Source of the DNA: M55B112 sp040903745
GTDB lineage: Bacteria > Bacteroidota > Bacteroidia > Bacteroidales > GCA-2748055
Direction of reading: 5' to 3'
DNA length: 5,298 bases
Assembly: GCA_040903745.1 (NCBI GenBank)
Contig: JBBDUV010000070.1
Coordinates: 1 to 5,298, forward strand
The notes below the pieces were generated by a model, which saw nothing but the letters and a program-made list of their open reading frames with translations, was not told the origin of the DNA and searched no databases. The translations under genes were made by a program, and so were the position numbers. This document shows positions 4,407-5,298 of this stretch, in pieces. The first letter of the stretch is position 1. Each line of letters opens with the position of its first letter.

Positions 4407-5298
4407 TTAATTCTCTTGAGAAATCAGTTTGCCTGATTGAATAAGAATACCTTTATCTATTACTTTATAGAAGTAAATCCCACAAGGAAGATTACTTGTT
4501 TCAATAGTTGATAATTGTTTCGTAACAGTTGTGCTGATCACTTCATTTCCCAGAACACTGTATATTTTCAATTCACAATTATTGATTTGCGATACATCAT
4601 CTATTGCAATGTAAAGTGAAGTGGTAAAAGGATTTGGATAAATATTAACTGCTATAGCATTTACGTTGCTAAGTGTAAATACACCTGTTACACATTCAAG
4701 TGTTACGCTTGTCCCTGCTGAAACACATCCGTCAGCACTTTTTGCTGTTACTTCATATTCACCCGCTGCAAGCGAGGTAAACATCCCTGAGGTATTGGTG
4801 TAGTCTGTCCCATCAATACTAAATGAGAGACCAGCCAGGGTTGAGGTTACAGTAATTGTGCCAGTAGGTTCGCTACATGATGGATGGGTCACTGTAACTG
4901 TTGGAGTTGTTGGTTTTTGATTAACTACCAAAGAAGCATTCGCTGAAGTGTCATTAGGAGCACATTCCCCAGCTATAACAACATTGTAGTTGGCAGCTGC
5001 ATCGGCGATAACCGCAGGATCAATTGTTAGAATAGCAGATGTTGCACCCGAAATATTTCCTCCATTGGTTAGGGTTACGGTTCCTTTTCTCCATTGGTAA
5101 GTTAGACCTGCACCCGTTGCAGTTACTGAAAAGCTTGCTGAATTTCCAGCAGTACAAACTGCCTGGCTGGCAGGCTCCTCAGTAATAACAGGGATAGGAT
5201 GGAATGATAATGAAGCATATTCTGAAGTATTCGAAGGTTCAAATGAATCAAATACCAAAACATTATAGTCTGAACCAAGATCAGAAGCGCTTACAGGA
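4407..5298 (-). CDS. C-terminal part of the secreted adhesin: Ig-like, SprB-like repeat and T9SS sorting domain; runs off window end
   Basis: The frame is open from the window end to a TAA at 4407-4409. In numbering of the joined 809-residue protein, the end of the first Ig-like domain (SDYNVLVFDS) comes first. A second Ig-like domain follows at about 549-640 (YQWRKGTVTLTNGGNISG, then ANYNVVIAGEC). A SprB-like repeat lies at about 643-713 (PSCSEPTGTITV, FSIDGTDY, LAAGEYEVTAKSADGC). Residues about 731-809 are a type A T9SS sorting domain (NIYPNPFTTSLYI, KIYSVLGNEV, LPCGIYFYKVI). Such domains direct Bacteroidota proteins through the type IX system and are usually removed as the protein is anchored at the surface. 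There is no real start codon here; the TTG at 5258 is internal. A hairpin terminator begins 13 bases past the stop. The domain order makes this the tail of the gene entering at base 1, unless the two ends belong to separate paralogues. Confidence 0.9.
   Translation of the reverse strand, partial: PVSASDLGSDYNVLVFDSFEPSNTSEYASLSFHPIPVITEEPASQAVCTAGNSASFSVTATGAGLTYQWRKGTVTLTNGGNISGATSAILTIDPAVIADAAANYNVVIAGECAPNDTSANASLVVNQKPTTPTVTVTHPSCSEPTGTITVTSTLAGLSFSIDGTDYTNTSGMFTSLAAGEYEVTAKSADGCVSAGTSVTLECVTGVFTLSNVNAIAVNIYPNPFTTSLYIAIDDVSQINNCELKIYSVLGNEVISTTVTKQLSTIETSNLPCGIYFYKVIDKGILIQSGKLISQEN
5244..5298. repeat. Terminal direct repeat, right copy (identical to 1-55)
   Basis: This matches the first 55 bases at every position. 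Overlapping the two copies keeps the minus-strand adhesin in frame and completes an Ig-like domain whose counterpart (second Ig copy) has the same spacing and motifs. That supports a real junction rather than a chance match. Confidence 0.95.

Noticed and set aside
1..5298. CRISPR array, tRNA, rRNA, transposase or replication gene
   Set aside because: I looked on both strands for regular spaced repeats, cloverleaf-like or rRNA-like sequence, DDE motifs and Rep-like proteins and saw none.

Overview
The window most resembles DNA from a member of the Bacteroidota, probably a metagenomic contig. The evidence is a type IX secretion (T9SS) C-terminal sorting domain and SprB-like and Ig-like repeats on a secreted protein, a perfect Bacteroidota -7 promoter box (TAnnTTTG) before a toxin-antitoxin pair, an ORF6N-family remnant, and an AT-rich base composition.

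The first 55 bases (1-55) and the last 55 bases (5244-5298) are identical. Joined through this overlap, the sequence is a 5243-bp circle. The minus-strand gene broken at both window ends then becomes one uninterrupted 809-codon reading frame: signal peptide, two DUF3494 (ice-binding-like) domains, two Ig-like domains, one SprB-like repeat and a T9SS sorting domain. Either the molecule is circular, or it is one unit of a tandem array, or two neighbouring paralogous adhesin genes share this 55-mer. The sequence alone cannot decide between these.

Layout: 1-1593 (minus) is the N-terminal two-thirds of the adhesin. Positions 1594-2049 carry no gene I can support, only a hairpin with a T-tract. Positions 2050-2748 (plus) are a class I SAM-dependent methyltransferase without a start codon. 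Positions 2757-3161 (plus) are a scrambled remnant that starts like a DEDDh exonuclease and jumps frame into what may be the tail of the same large exonuclease-helicase gene. Positions 3282-3799 (plus) hold an intact, overlapping type II antitoxin-toxin pair (RelE/ParE toxin) with its own promoter. Positions 3800-4382 are a graveyard: an unidentified tail, an ORF6N pseudogene on the minus strand with one frameshift and one nonsense codon, and a 21-codon gene-start fragment. Positions 4361-4393 are a strong minus-strand terminator for the adhesin, and 4407-5298 (minus) is the C-terminal third of the adhesin.

Only the adhesin (if joined) and the toxin-antitoxin pair look functional. Everything between them is fragments of other genes cut at one or both ends, which suggests repeated deletion or recombination. 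No replication initiator, transposase, integrase, rRNA, tRNA or CRISPR array is visible. Family assignments are from memory of the protein families; no search was run.
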